DNA of 64,000 bases from Novosphingobium sp. PP1Y (GCF_000253255.1 NC_015580.1:2803001-2867000); one strand, 5' to 3'; shown: positions 7,646-18,209, counted from the first letter of the stretch. The notes: generated by a model not told the origin, from the sequence alone. Made by a program: numbers and translations.

Positions 7646-10600
7646 TCAGGCGACCGTCGTCGAATGTGCTTCCATGGCTGCAGCCATTGCAGCCATCTCA
7701 AATCCACCGGCCAGCCCCGCCGCGTGCAGGCCGTCGAGGCCGCCGCCGGCGAGCATGGCGCCAAGCACGTGATCCAGGCCGTCCGCCCCCATCGTCTCGG
7801 CAATCGCGGGAGCGCCGTGTGCGCCTTGATGCCCGGCGAAGTGGTCGATCAGCGAGTCCACAGCATGGTGCCCGGCGCTTTCGGCAATCGCTTCCTGCAC
7901 GGCAGGTAGATTCCCGGAGCCATGTTCGCCCCCGTGCCCGCTCCCCTGCCCGGCTCCGGTGCCATTGCCCTGGTCATTCGAACCACCGGCCTGCTCGCCC
8001 TGTGCGGCGAGCAGCAATGCCTGCATCAGCCCCGAGTCAGCGCCGCCGAACAGAGCCGGAGCCGCACTCGCCTGAACGTGGCCTTCCTCGCCGCCGCCAA
8101 GCGGCTGCACGGAGACGTCCTGATGCTGCACCACGTCACCCAGGCCATGCCCGGCGCCCTGCTCCGCTGCGTGCTGCGACAGGTGGCTTTCGGGCTCGCT
8201 GTCCTGGTGAGCCTGCTGGCCATCCTGCAAGAATGTCACCGGCGGTGTCGCCGGAGCATGTTCCGGCACTGCAACCGTCACTTCGGGCAGATGCGTCTCG
8301 AAAGTCTGCATCGCCGCGGCAATCGCCTCTATCGCGATTGGCGAGAGCGGCATCGCATGGGCCGCACCCGACATCATGAAGCCTGCCGCAGCCGCAGTGA
8401 TCGCCGCCATTTCGGCGGTACGCGCCGCAGTCTGGCTCTCGACGTTCGCCGTTGCGAACGAGACGTCGGCCAGTGCGTAAGTGGCACCCTTCATGGTGTA
8501 CTCGCCGGTCGCATGGACGATTGCATCGCCATCGGCTTGCGACGACCCCGGACCTTCCGCAGTCAGCTCGATCGAAGTGATCCCCATCTGCGCCAGCGTC
8601 TTGAACTCGCCCGCATCGACAACGCCGTTGCTGTTCGCATCCTGCCAGACGCCGAACTCGCTGTAGCTCTCATCGGCTGCCGTCAGCTTGCCGTCGCCAT
8701 TACTGTCGTAAGCCAGGCGCAGGCCCTCGAGGTCGGTTTCCGCTCCCGCGGCATCGTCGGTGAAGACGATATCGAGGCCGTGCCCGGTATCGTGGGCCAG
8801 CAGGCCGTCATCGGCGCTGACCCACGCGGTCTGCACAAGTCCGCTGCCATAGTCGTGCGTGACTCCGGCATCGAGTCCGACGAACTCGACGCCGTCGCCA
8901 TCGAGATCTAGCGCCACCGGAGGCGTCGTCGTCACTGCAGTGATCGAGAGATTGGACTGAGCCGAAACGTCGCCGTCGCCGTCCACCACTTCGACCGGAA
9001 TGGTGAAGTTGACCGGGTCGTTGGTCAGCGTGCTCGCGCCGAAGTCGCCGATCTGGAAGGTGTCGCCGCCAGCCCAGGTGTACTCGACGCTGTTGAAGCC
9101 GTCGCCCGTGAAGACCGCGATCTGCGTGCCGACCTGGCTCGATCCAGGGGCGCCTTCAACCCCGGCGACATTGACCGAACCATCGCCAAGCAGGGTCACG
9201 GTAAAGACGTGTCCATTCACGGTGTAGTTCGTTGCAGTGATCGTCGGGATGATGATCGGATCACCACTTCCATCGACGTACTGCGTTCCCCGCCAGACGA
9301 TCGAAATGCCGGTGATCGAGTCCTTGTCGCCGTCACCGACGACGGTGTTGCCGTCCGGATCGTCGAACGCGGCAATGTTCACGGTCGAGCCATTGGTCGA
9401 CTTGAACAGCGCCACCGCCCCGTTCACGGTATAGTGGCCGTCGAACATGTGGTCGCGGTTCGCAGCCGTATCGTAGTCCCCGGCGCCGTCCTTCGGATCG
9501 CCGCGCAGATCGGTGACGAAGTCGACCCGGAAGGTCTCGTTCGAACCGACCGAAGCGCCTCCGCCGATACCACCGGTATTGGCGGTGGAGTTGATCGTGC
9601 CGTCGTCGGCGTTGTTGATCGACGGTGTCAGCAGCAGATCCTGGCTGTTGTTGTCGATCGGCGATCCCACCGTCTCGCCCACCGGAATGAAGCCCGACCA
9701 GCTGTTGTTGCCGCCCACGAAATTGTAGCCGCCGGCATTGAAATCGATGGTCTGGATCGAGTCGATGGTCCCGTCCATGTCGACCGTGTAGGTGGCCGTC
9801 GTAGGGTCCAGCGTGACGGTGAAGATCTTGTCCGCGCCGGCATAGGCTTCCAGCACCGTATCGCTAACCAGCGTGTAGGTGATCGATACGAAGTTGTGCG
9901 TCAGGCCGCTGTCCGCCCCGTCCAGTGACGGTGCGAAACGCACAGTGCCCGCCCCGTCGGCCCCGTAGTTGTCGATCACCGACATGTCGGCATCAAGGTC
10001 CGCAGGGGCCGAGACCGGCGCCGCGCCATTGGTCACCTGGATCGCCTCGGGCACGACGGCATAGGGCGTGTCGTCGACAACATCGATCGAGATCGTGCCT
10101 GTCGTCGTGTTCCCGTTGGCGTCGCTCGCGGTGTACGTGAAGCTCTCCGCGCCGAGCGCCGTCGACACGCCGTCATTGGCCGACGGCGTCGTCGTGACGG
10201 GAGAGGTCAGTGTGTAGGTAAAGGCGCCGGTGCTGTTGTTGAGCACGAGCGTGCCGTAAGTCCCGACAACCGTCGTCTCGTTCCCACTGACTGATCCTCC
10301 GGCGATAGAATAGCCGCTCGCCCCCGTCACGGAGACGGCGCCACTCGCGGTTTCGCCCGTATCGGAAGGCATCGAACCGGTAATCGAACCGGCCGCAACA
10401 TCCGCACCCGTCTGGGCCGTGTCGAGAGCCTTCTCGTAAACCGTGACGCTCTCGTCATCGCCGACCAGCGAAACATCGGTGAGGCTGATCGTCAGCGTCG
10501 TGGTCGAGGTATCGCCGTCACCATCGGTGATGGTGTAGACGAAGCTGTCTGTTGCGTTGCCCGAGATCGAATTTGCCGTGCTGTTGTACGTGTAGCTGCC

Positions 10601-13600
10601 ATCCGCATTGAGGATCAGCGTGCCGTAGGTGCCCGCGATGCCAGCCCCGCCAAGGTTGCCGCTGACCGGCGCCGAAGTGTCGGTGCCGGTGGCAACGCCG
10701 GTGACCGCCCCGCCCGGGGCCGCGCCGTCGGCGCCCAGCACATCGACCAGACCCGAAGTCGTGCCGGTGCCGGAAAGCACATTGCCATCGGTCGAAGCGC
10801 CTTCGACGACGCTGTCGGTATCGGCGCGCGCGGTGGGCACATCGTCGATGACGTCGATGGTGATCGTGCTGGTGGTCGTGTTCCCGTCAGCATCGGTCAC
10901 CTGGTAGGTGAAGCTCTCGAGGTTGTTCTCGGTGGTCACGCCGTTGTCGAGCGTCGCGCCGTCGACCGGGCTGGTGAGCGTGTAGCTCCAAGAACCGCTG
11001 GGATCGATGGTGATCGTGCCGTGGCTGCCCGTCGCCGAGCCGACCAGCGCATAGGTATAACCGCCCGCGCCGCCCGAGGCATTGTCGGTCAGCGAGCCCG
11101 AGACGGTCTCCGCCGTCGAGGACGGGTTCGAACCGATGCCCAGCGCGGCCTCATCGACCGAGGCGTCCTCGTTGCTCGCGGCAAGGCCGCTGTCGGTGAG
11201 GCTGATCGTCAGCGTCGTGGTCGAAGTGTCCCCGTCGCCATCGGTGATGGTGTAGACGAAGCTGTCGGTCGCCCCCGCAGGCGGCACCGCATTGGCGTTC
11301 GACTGGTAAGTATAGCTGCCGTCGGCGCCCAGGATCAGCGTGCCGTAGGTGCCCGCGATGCCCGCACCGCCGAGGTTGCCGCTGACCGGCGCCGAAGTGT
11401 CGGTGCCGGTGGCAACGCCGGTGACCGCCCCGCCCGGGGCCGCGCCGTCGGCGCCCAGCACATCGACCAGACCCGAAGTCGTGCCGGTGCCGGAAAGCAC
11501 ATTGCCGTCGGTCGAAGCGCCTTCGACGACGCTGTCGGTATCGGCGCGCGCGGTGGGCACATCGTCGATGACATCGATGGTGATCGTGCTGGTGGTCGTG
11601 TTCCCGTCAGCATCGGTCACCTGGTAGGTGAAGCTCTCGAGGTTGTTCTCGGTGGTCACGCCGTTGTCGAGCGTGGCGCCGTCGACCGGGCTGGTGAGCG
11701 TGTAGCTCCAAGAACCGCTGGGATCGATGGTGATCGTCCCGTGGCTGCCCGTCGCCGAGCCGACCAGCGCATAGGTATACCCGCCCGCGCCGCCCGAGGC
11801 ATTGTCGGTCAGCGAGCCCGAGACGGTCTCCGCCGTCGAGGACGGGTTGGAACCGATGCCCAGCGCCGCTTCATCGACCGAGGCATCCTCGTTGCTCGCG
11901 GCAAGGCCGCTGTCGGTAAGGCTGATCGTCAGCGTCGTGGTCGAGGTATCGCCGTCGCCATCGGTGATGGTGTAGACGAAGCTGTCGGTCGCCCCCGCAG
12001 GCGGCACCGCATTGGCGGTCGACTGGTAGGTATAGCTGCCGTCGGCGCCCAGGATCAGCGTGCCGTAGGTGCCCGCGATGCCAGCCCCGCCGAGGTTGCC
12101 GGTAACCGGCGCCGAAGTGTCGGTGCCGGTGGCAACGCCGGTGATCGTCGCGCCGTCAGCCCCCGGGACATCGTTCGCCAGCACACCCGTTGCCGGCACA
12201 GTCAAGGTGCCGCCCTCGGTGACCGTCCCCGAATCCGCAAGCGCCGTCGGCATGTCGTCGACGATCTGGATATCGAGATTGTCGGAAGCGGGATCGCCGT
12301 CCGCATCGATGACCGTGATATCGAACGACACGGTCGTGCCATCGGTGTTCGAGGTATTGTCGTTGAGCGTATAGGTATAGGTGACGCTGCCGTCGCCGGT
12401 GACCGGATCGAAAGTGAGATCGTGACGGTCAGCGTACCCGTCTCATCGCTCGAGACAACTTGCGGGAAGGTACCGGGCGTGACGACAGTGCCCCCGATCG
12501 AGACGCTGGTCAGGCCATCGTCGGAATGGAAGGTGATCGTGCCCGTGGTCGATTCGGGGCCGCTCACGAACTGCGAACCGGGGTCCTCGCCATCGCGCGT
12601 ATCGGTCGACGGGGGCAGCTGGTTCTCGTTGACCTGGGTTCCTTCGCCGATCTCGGGCACCGAAATGATCATCGGCGGGCTGTCTGCGATGCTGATCGTC
12701 AACGTCGCAGTCGAGACATCGCCATCACCGTCTGTCACTTGATAAGTGAAGACATCGGTTCCGCCGCCGCCGGTTCCCGGAGTGCGCACATAGCTGTAGG
12801 AACCATTGGCGAGCAACGTGAGCGTGCCGAACTCGCCGGTCACGACCGATCCGGTGCCCGAAAACGTGCCGGAAGTTCCGGCATGCACGCCGGTGACGCT
12901 GCCGCCATCGGCGCCGAGGGTATCGGCGCCCGCCGCACCGCTGGTGGTGCCCTCGCCGCTCAGGACATTGCCGGTCTGCGCGGTGAAGTCCGCGGCCGGG
13001 ACCGTGTCGGTATCCGCGCGGGCAACCGGAGCGTCGTCAGTGATATTGACAGTCAGCGTGGCCGTGGCGGTATCGCCATCGGGATCGGTGACCACGACCG
13101 TGAACACGTCCGCCGTGTTGTCGCCACTGGTATTGTCGGCAAGCTCGTAAGTGTAGGCAATCTGGTCGTCGTTGAGTGCACCCAGTGTCAGGCGACCATA
13201 AGCGCCATCGATCTGCTGGCCAGCCTCCCCCGTGAGGATTTCGCCATTGATGACAATGGAGCCGATGCCATCTTCCGAAGTGACGAAGATCGTGCCGGTG
13301 GTGACGTCCGACCCGTTTCCGAACTGCGAGCCGGGCGTTTCCTGATTGCCGTTGAGACGATCGCCGGAAAGACCGGATTCAGAAACCGTATCGGTAGCCG
13401 AGTCCGACGCCGGACCGCCGTCCTGGATCAGGATATCGGGCACCTTGTTCACCAGCTGGGGAAGAATTTCCTCCTGCTGTGGCTGCGGGAACGAGAGTTC
13501 GGTGTAGGGAAGCAGGTCGCCCAGGCCGTGCGCGGCCTGGATCGGTCCGGTCGGATCGGCAAAGTTGCCGCCCGAGCTCTGCAGCGCGCCGGCGGCAGGC

Positions 13601-13917
13601 TGAGGCTCGTTGCCGGTAAGCAACGCCGCGAGGTTGAGTGGCGGCACCGCGACATCGCCGATGACGATCTGTGGAACATAGACGGCGCCATCGGGAATGA
13701 CGAAGACCCGGCCATCGGGAAGCGTGAGAACGAGGTCGCGGCCTTGCACCGACAGTTCGTCGAGCGTAGCGCCCTCGGGCAGAACGACGAGATTGTTGGC
13801 ATCGGGCAGCAGGACTTGCGACGGCCCCGTCGCCGCGGCTGCCAGGGTATTGCCACCTGCCAGGTTGGCATCTGCCGGAGACATGTTGTCCGAACCGTGA
13901 CCGTCCTGAAAATCCAT
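7646..13917 (-). CDS. Giant VCBS/Ig-like repeat adhesin with LapA-type N-terminus, interrupted by a one-base frameshift
   Basis: Predicted type I-secreted surface adhesin, about 2,090 residues when a missing base between 12418 and 12442 is restored. Start: ATG at 13917 with AGGGAAG about 7 bases upstream. Residues 1-120 resemble a LapA-like retention module and contain PAAG at 107-110, a LapG-type site. About ten VCBS/DUF5801-like domains follow, each ending with variants of TDGDGDTSTTTLTISL; two are almost identical at the DNA level (10475-12150). Then come a distinct region around 9000-10000 and calcium-loop motifs (LDLDGDGVEF, DSNGDGKLTAADE, DANSNGVVDAGE). The last 300 residues are His/Gly/Ala-rich. 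No GGxGxDxxx nonapeptide repeats are seen. The upstream part (13917 to the shift) and downstream part are in different frames. It heads the secretion operon. Confidence 0.85.
10475..12150 (-). repeat. Tandem 720-bp repeat inside the adhesin gene (about 2.3 copies)
   Basis: The block gtgccgtaggtgcccgcgat recurs at 10621, 11341 and 12061, a strict 720-base (240-codon) period. Units 10621-11340 and 11341-12060 differ at only scattered bases, and homology continues left to about 10475 and right to about 12150. Each unit encodes two VCBS-like subdomains (one ending AADGAAPGGAVTG-like, one with SGGAGGYTYALVGSATGSHG). The near-identity points to recent duplication or gene conversion. Confidence 0.9.
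13588..13599 (-). other. Candidate LapG cleavage site (Pro-Ala-Ala-Gly, adhesin residues 107-110)
   Basis: Codons CCT GCC GCC GGC encode PAAG at residues 107-110 counted from the ATG at 13917. In LapA-type adhesins a TAAG/PAAG motif near residue 108 is cut by the LapG protease. A LapG-like protease is encoded at the other end of the same locus. Cleavage here is inferred, not shown. Confidence 0.6.
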
Positions 13918-14395
13918 AACCACTTCCCTGTCGCTTGCTGGCCGCGGCAAGACACCGCGACGCAGTTGGGTTCGAAATGGTCAGGCGGCGGATTCCGGAC
14001 GCAACGCGACTGAACACCGCTTGACCATTGCGCCCTTTTCAGCCGGTGCCTGCCTCTCTCAGTGCTCGATGAAAGCGACTCGGAGCAGACTTAACCGGCT
14101 GAAATCACAGCAACACGCGGACTTCGTGGACACAAGTCTGTTAACTAACCTTAACGCGGCGCTGTCCCGGTCTTGCACACATTTAGAGGTAATCCTTCTC
14201 TCGCCCGGGGAAATGAAATATTTCTCTAACTAACTGGTTTTCTGTAATAGTTTCCATCCAAACCGCATGACAGCTGATCCCGAATGGCGCTGCCGCCGAC
14301 CATTTTGGATGATAAGGTTTGTCAACAACCTGATTTACAGCGATACTTGCGCGTTCGATATCCGGGGCTTGCGATCGAACGCGCGGGGGGCCGTC
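13918..14395. other. Divergent intergenic region between the adhesin operon and the unknown gene at 14396
   Basis: No gene is supported here. It should hold the adhesin operon promoter (leftward) and the promoter of the rightward gene. Visible elements are a direct repeat TTAACTAACCTTAAC at 14141-14155 (CtrA-like half sites, but 6 rather than 7 bases between the TTAA cores), an inverted pair CATCCAAA (14255-14262) / TTTGGATG (14304-14311), and AGGTT-N7-AACCT near 14315-14331. The stretch is more AT-rich than its flanks. No clear -35/-10 pair was fixed. Confidence 0.4.
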
Positions 14396-15580
14396 ATGAA
14401 CATCGCGATGGGAATGGACTTTGCGAAAATCCATCTGGGCAGTTCGGACACGCGCGTGCTTGCCCTGGCCCTGGCCACGGGCATGGCTGGATTTACGGTC
14501 ACTTATCCGGCGGTGACGATGTCCAACGGAACGGTTGGCGATTGGATCGGCAAGCTCGAAGTCAAGCCCCTGCGCCTGACTGCACCGAGATTCGGACAGG
14601 CCCCGACAATCACGACGACCTTCCAGGATTCCGCCGAAGCCTTGACGCAGGCCGCCAAGGTCGGCGCAGCGGGTCTCACCAGCGCGCTGGCCCCCACGAC
14701 TGCATCGTACGCCGCAACAGGCACGCGAACTCCGCAGCCGGAAGCTCTTCCGCCGGCCGCTGTCGGCCACATCACCGATTCCCACCAGTCTGGATTGACA
14801 AGACAGGCCCCTCAGGCTTTCGATAAGGCTGAGCCAACGACCCAGATCCGCTTGCCAGAACCCTCATATGCGCGACCGCAAGGTGAAAGTGCAGCCAGGC
14901 CCGGACCGCTCGATGCCGTGCGCATCGCGATGCCTCAGCCTGACGTGGTCATAGCTGCCACCGGCCTGATCCAACCCGACACTATGCTGAAAGTCGCCGT
15001 TTCGCCCGTTCCGCAACCCGCAGTTGCGGTATCGGCCCAGCCCGAGCAATCGCTTGCCCCAAGCGCAAAGCCCGGCGCCGGCCCCGCAGTGGCTGCGGGA
15101 CCGCTATCCCAGAGCGAGGGACTTGGAATGTTCGCGCAGCCCGAGGAAGTGCGCCAGTTCGACCTTGCCAAGTTGGCCCCGGCCCGCCAGCCAGCAAGGA
15201 AATCCGGCGTTTCGCCTTTGCGCGCGCAGAGCCCGACCGACGCAGGCCTTGCCAAGCCGCGCCTGGAAAAGGCACCGAAACTCGCGAAAGTACCTGATCG
15301 GGTTGTGGGCGAGCACATCATGCACGTAGCCGGGCTCAGCCTGGAAGGAATGCCCGCAGGCAACCTGACAGTCCGCATCGGCATGACGGGCGACCTGTCG
15401 GTAAAGCTCGCCGACCTGCTTGCTCCGGTGAAGGACCAGATGGCGCCGGAAACCTTCGAAAGACTGGCCAGCTCCGCCGCTGCAGCCGACTACGTCAGCT
15501 TCGCCGATCTGCGCGCGGCCGGTTTCGACATCCGCTACGACGCGGGCGGCGACAGACTGATGGTCTCGGCTCAGTTCTAG
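14396..15580 (+). CDS. Unrecognised exported Pro/Ala-rich protein beside the adhesin operon
   Basis: Protein of 394 residues that I do not recognise. From the ATG at 14396 the N-terminus has a hydrophobic segment at about residues 22-42 (RVLALALATGMAGFTVTYPA), which could be a signal anchor. The middle is a low-complexity Pro/Ala/Gln-rich linker of about 250 residues. The last 90 residues look folded (VVGEHIMHVAGLSLEGMPAG, MTGDLSVKLADLLAPVKDQM, ISVADLRAAG-like ending in SAQF). An earlier in-frame ATG at 14267 would add 43 residues of poor composition. It is transcribed away from the adhesin operon across a shared 480-base region, so a role in adhesin biology is possible but unproven. Confidence 0.65.
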   Translation: MNIAMGMDFAKIHLGSSDTRVLALALATGMAGFTVTYPAVTMSNGTVGDWIGKLEVKPLRLTAPRFGQAPTITTTFQDSAEALTQAAKVGAAGLTSALAPTTASYAATGTRTPQPEALPPAAVGHITDSHQSGLTRQAPQAFDKAEPTTQIRLPEPSYARPQGESAARPGPLDAVRIAMPQPDVVIAATGLIQPDTMLKVAVSPVPQPAVAVSAQPEQSLAPSAKPGAGPAVAAGPLSQSEGLGMFAQPEEVRQFDLAKLAPARQPARKSGVSPLRAQSPTDAGLAKPRLEKAPKLAKVPDRVVGEHIMHVAGLSLEGMPAGNLTVRIGMTGDLSVKLADLLAPVKDQMAPETFERLASSAAAADYVSFADLRAAGFDIRYDAGGDRLMVSAQF

Positions 15581-15947
15581 CGCCAGAGTGCCGCCCCAAA
15601 GTCCCTCGACGCTATTGCCGACCTGGGCGGTGCGTTCGCGAGGTCACTCGACGCCTTGCCAGATCGCCTGCAGCAAAAGTATAAATTCCTTCCATAACTT
15701 CGAGACAAGATAGCGCACAATCACCCCCGTTGATTGACTGATGAGATTCTCGACGAACGTTTGACCGCGAGCGTGCAAAGGCACGGAACAGGCTGAGATC
15801 AGCATGAATTAGGGCGGAGCCGCCCCCTCTTCCGCGATCTGATCGACCGCGGATCGAAGCTCCGGCTTGTGCTGTTGGTGGCCCTTTAGACAGCGCGCCA
15901 GCGGCGCACCGCAGGCTTGGCGACTACAATGCGGCGAGCGGCAGACA
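15581..15947. other. Intergenic stretch without a supported gene
   Basis: It separates two convergent genes, the unknown exported protein and the glycosyltransferase. I see no convincing open frame, RNA or strong terminator. The stretch is mixed in composition, with an AT-rich patch around 15676-15730. Confidence 0.5.
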
Positions 15948-16721
15948 TCACCATGTCTTCTCCCGCAAGGCCGTTCCCAGACTCCTTCGTGACCTCAGGC
16001 GTCCGGCAAGAAAACGGTAGAAGTACCAATCCATGCCTGCTGACGGCACGTAGCGATAGACAAGTCGCTCCAAACGCGTCCAGCTTACGGAGTCCCGGGA
16101 CGTTCTGCGCTCTGACGGAAAGCACACATGATCTGGATGATAGATCGAATGACCGAACTGGCCGACCCGGTGAACGATTTCGTGGTCTTCGAGAACATAG
16201 GGCCACCGGTCGGTATCGAAACCGCCCGCTTCGCGAAGCCAATCGGTGCGGAAGGCCTGAGCATAGCCGCCGGCATGACACTTTGTGGCAAAGCGGCGGC
16301 TCTTGCGCATGACGAACTCGACCCGCTTGCGCGAGGTCGGATCGGACGCGGGGCTGTAAAGATCTATCGCCATGACCGCGGCAGCCGCCGGATCGGACTC
16401 AAAAAGAGTGACGATCCGCTCGATATAGTCGGGCGGATAGATCGTATCGGCATCGCATATCGCAACCAATGGGGTATCGACACGCGCCAGGCCAGCCTGC
16501 ATCGCATGGATCTTCCCGGGAACACCGCACCTGACGATTTGGATCCGCTCCCCCAGGGTCTCTCCCGCACGATCCGCTTCGTCAGCTCCCTCGTCAGTCG
16601 ATCCATTGTCGACAAGCAGTAGCCGGAACTCCTTGTTTCCTTGTGCCGCGAGGCTTTCAACGGTTCGCCCGATCCATCCCTGTTCATTGAAGAACGGGAG
16701 AACGACTGTGAGATTGCTCAT
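15948..16721 (-). CDS. Family 2 glycosyltransferase
   Basis: Cytoplasmic glycosyltransferase of 257 residues with a GT-A fold. The N-terminus has the GT2 opening NLTVVLPFFNEQGWIGRTVE and LLLVDNGSTDEG. The metal-binding DXD equivalent is AICDADTIYPPDYIERIV, and YVLEDHEIVHRVGQFG supplies the ED-type acceptor/catalytic motif. It starts at an ATG overlapping the stop of the upstream gene (ATGA at 16718-16721), so the two are co-translated. Probable role in surface polysaccharide or glycoconjugate synthesis; the sugar cannot be told from sequence. Confidence 0.88.
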   Translation of the reverse strand: MSNLTVVLPFFNEQGWIGRTVESLAAQGNKEFRLLLVDNGSTDEGADEADRAGETLGERIQIVRCGVPGKIHAMQAGLARVDTPLVAICDADTIYPPDYIERIVTLFESDPAAAAVMAIDLYSPASDPTSRKRVEFVMRKSRRFATKCHAGGYAQAFRTDWLREAGGFDTDRWPYVLEDHEIVHRVGQFGHSIYHPDHVCFPSERRTSRDSVSWTRLERLVYRYVPSAGMDWYFYRFLAGRLRSRRSLGTALREKTW

Positions 16722-17920
16722 GCTTGCGAGACCGCCATTAACCTTGAATCCAGCCGATCCCTGACGTGACCATCAGCCAACCTGAATATGACCTCGGCAG
16801 CCCGCTCTGACGAGGGAATTTCGTTCAGGTCGAATGTCTCGGCAAACATCTCTTCCTGAATCGGGAGGTAGCGGGTTGCATGCAGCTCCTCTGCACGCGC
16901 CAGAGCTGCGGGCAACTGCGACGGGCTATCGACGACTTCCCCCGCACACCAATGCCTGAAATCCGCTTTCCCGATCCAATCGTATCCGTGACTGTTCAGA
17001 AAAATGCACGGACGCGGCTTGATAAGGAACTCGTAGATCTGGCTGCTGGCATCCCCGAGGTAGATATCTGCAGCCTGCGTGTAGGTCATGTCGGCCGAGC
17101 GGCGGCTTCCCAGGTCGATCTTGATATTGTCCCCGCGGAGGAACTTCTGCGGGATGTCGCCAGCGCGATCGACCCGGAAACGATCGACCGTCACAACGAA
17201 TTTGCGTTGGAACAGCATCACATGTGGCGCAAAAATCAGGCCATCGCGCGGCGCGTCGAGAAAGTGCTCAAGTATACGGTGTCCATGCCGGTACCATGAC
17301 GAGAGATGCGGCGACGGATGGGGGTTATACAGCACCGTCCGCTCGGCCTTGGGCAGGATACGGAGCGGCTCTTTGCCACGGACCAGATCGAACTTCGGAT
17401 AGCCCACGATACTGACCGCTTCGGGCGCCACGCCAGCCTCGGCGATCAACCGATCCCGCACCTTCGGTCCAGAACAGAGAACATGATCGAAGCCGGCGCT
17501 TGCCTTGTTGAATCCGATTGCGCGATCACCCGCCCCGTGACGGGTGTGGATGATCTTGAGATCGCGAAGACCATAGCGCTCTTTCAGGACAAGCGACGTC
17601 TTCTCGGTCACGACGAGGAAATCGAGACTGCGAAAGAAGTGAAGGTTATCCCGATAGATCAGCAACTTCTCCATCGGGACGAACTTGCTGAACATGGAGT
17701 TGAGACGCCGCGTCGTCTGCGAGGGTCGCAGTTCCACGTGTTCAATGCGAGAGCCTATCAGGTCACCGCCCAAGTTCTTTACCTGCTTGGACAGGAGCGC
17801 ATTGCTGGTTGCGACGATGACTTCTCCGTCGAAACCGCCTTTTGCCAATGCAATCGCTATCGGGAGACTATGTGCAATCTGATGAACTTGATCGTGATTG
17901 AACAGGAAAGCTACGCGCAC
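16718..17920 (-). CDS. CDP-glycerol glycerophosphotransferase-like / GT-B-like protein
   Basis: Protein of about 400 residues with a two-domain GT-B-like layout. The N-terminal half opens RVAFLFNHDQVHQIAHSLPI. The middle has KIIHTRHGAGDRAIGFN and VSIVGYPKFDLVRGKEPLR, and the C-terminal half has TVLYNPHPSPHLSSWY, FAPHVMLFQR and AADIYLGDASSQIYEFLIKP. The HxxHG-type motif and the D-x-S-S/EF region resemble teichoic-acid CDP-glycerol transferases and related capsule enzymes. The GTG at 17920 was chosen over a TTG at 17923. It is the first gene of a two-gene unit with the glycosyltransferase downstream. Exact donor and acceptor are unknown. Confidence 0.65.
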   Translation of the reverse strand: MRVAFLFNHDQVHQIAHSLPIAIALAKGGFDGEVIVATSNALLSKQVKNLGGDLIGSRIEHVELRPSQTTRRLNSMFSKFVPMEKLLIYRDNLHFFRSLDFLVVTEKTSLVLKERYGLRDLKIIHTRHGAGDRAIGFNKASAGFDHVLCSGPKVRDRLIAEAGVAPEAVSIVGYPKFDLVRGKEPLRILPKAERTVLYNPHPSPHLSSWYRHGHRILEHFLDAPRDGLIFAPHVMLFQRKFVVTVDRFRVDRAGDIPQKFLRGDNIKIDLGSRRSADMTYTQAADIYLGDASSQIYEFLIKPRPCIFLNSHGYDWIGKADFRHWCAGEVVDSPSQLPAALARAEELHATRYLPIQEEMFAETFDLNEIPSSERAAEVIFRLADGHVRDRLDSRLMAVSQA

Positions 17921-18209
17921 CAAAGCAACTTTCGAAGATAAAAGAACTCAAGGACACCCATAACCACCAATTCGGCCAAGGAATATCCAGCGCCCGTTAG
18001 TTTAGCAAACAGAACTCTGACAAGTTACAAAATAGAAATCTTCAGAATATCGTCATATCACCGGTTTGGCTCAAATTCTGTAAATCAAGACCATTAGTGT
18101 TTATAAATTTTACGCACGAACAGGCAGCCAGAAAGATGGCATTTAAAATCGATTTCTGCATTTCAATTGTAAGATTCGGTCAAACAACCGGATCTGGCAT
18201 ACGACAGCT

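Noticed and set aside
10475..12150. The regularly spaced repeats as a CRISPR array or mobile element
   Set aside because: The 720-base units are in frame and encode VCBS-like domains; there are no short repeats with unique spacers and no transposase.
12418..12442. Programmed -1 ribosomal frameshifting in the adhesin
   Set aside because: The direction is right, but no slippery heptamer (X XXY YYZ) or following pseudoknot is visible; a one-base deletion or sequencing error is simpler.
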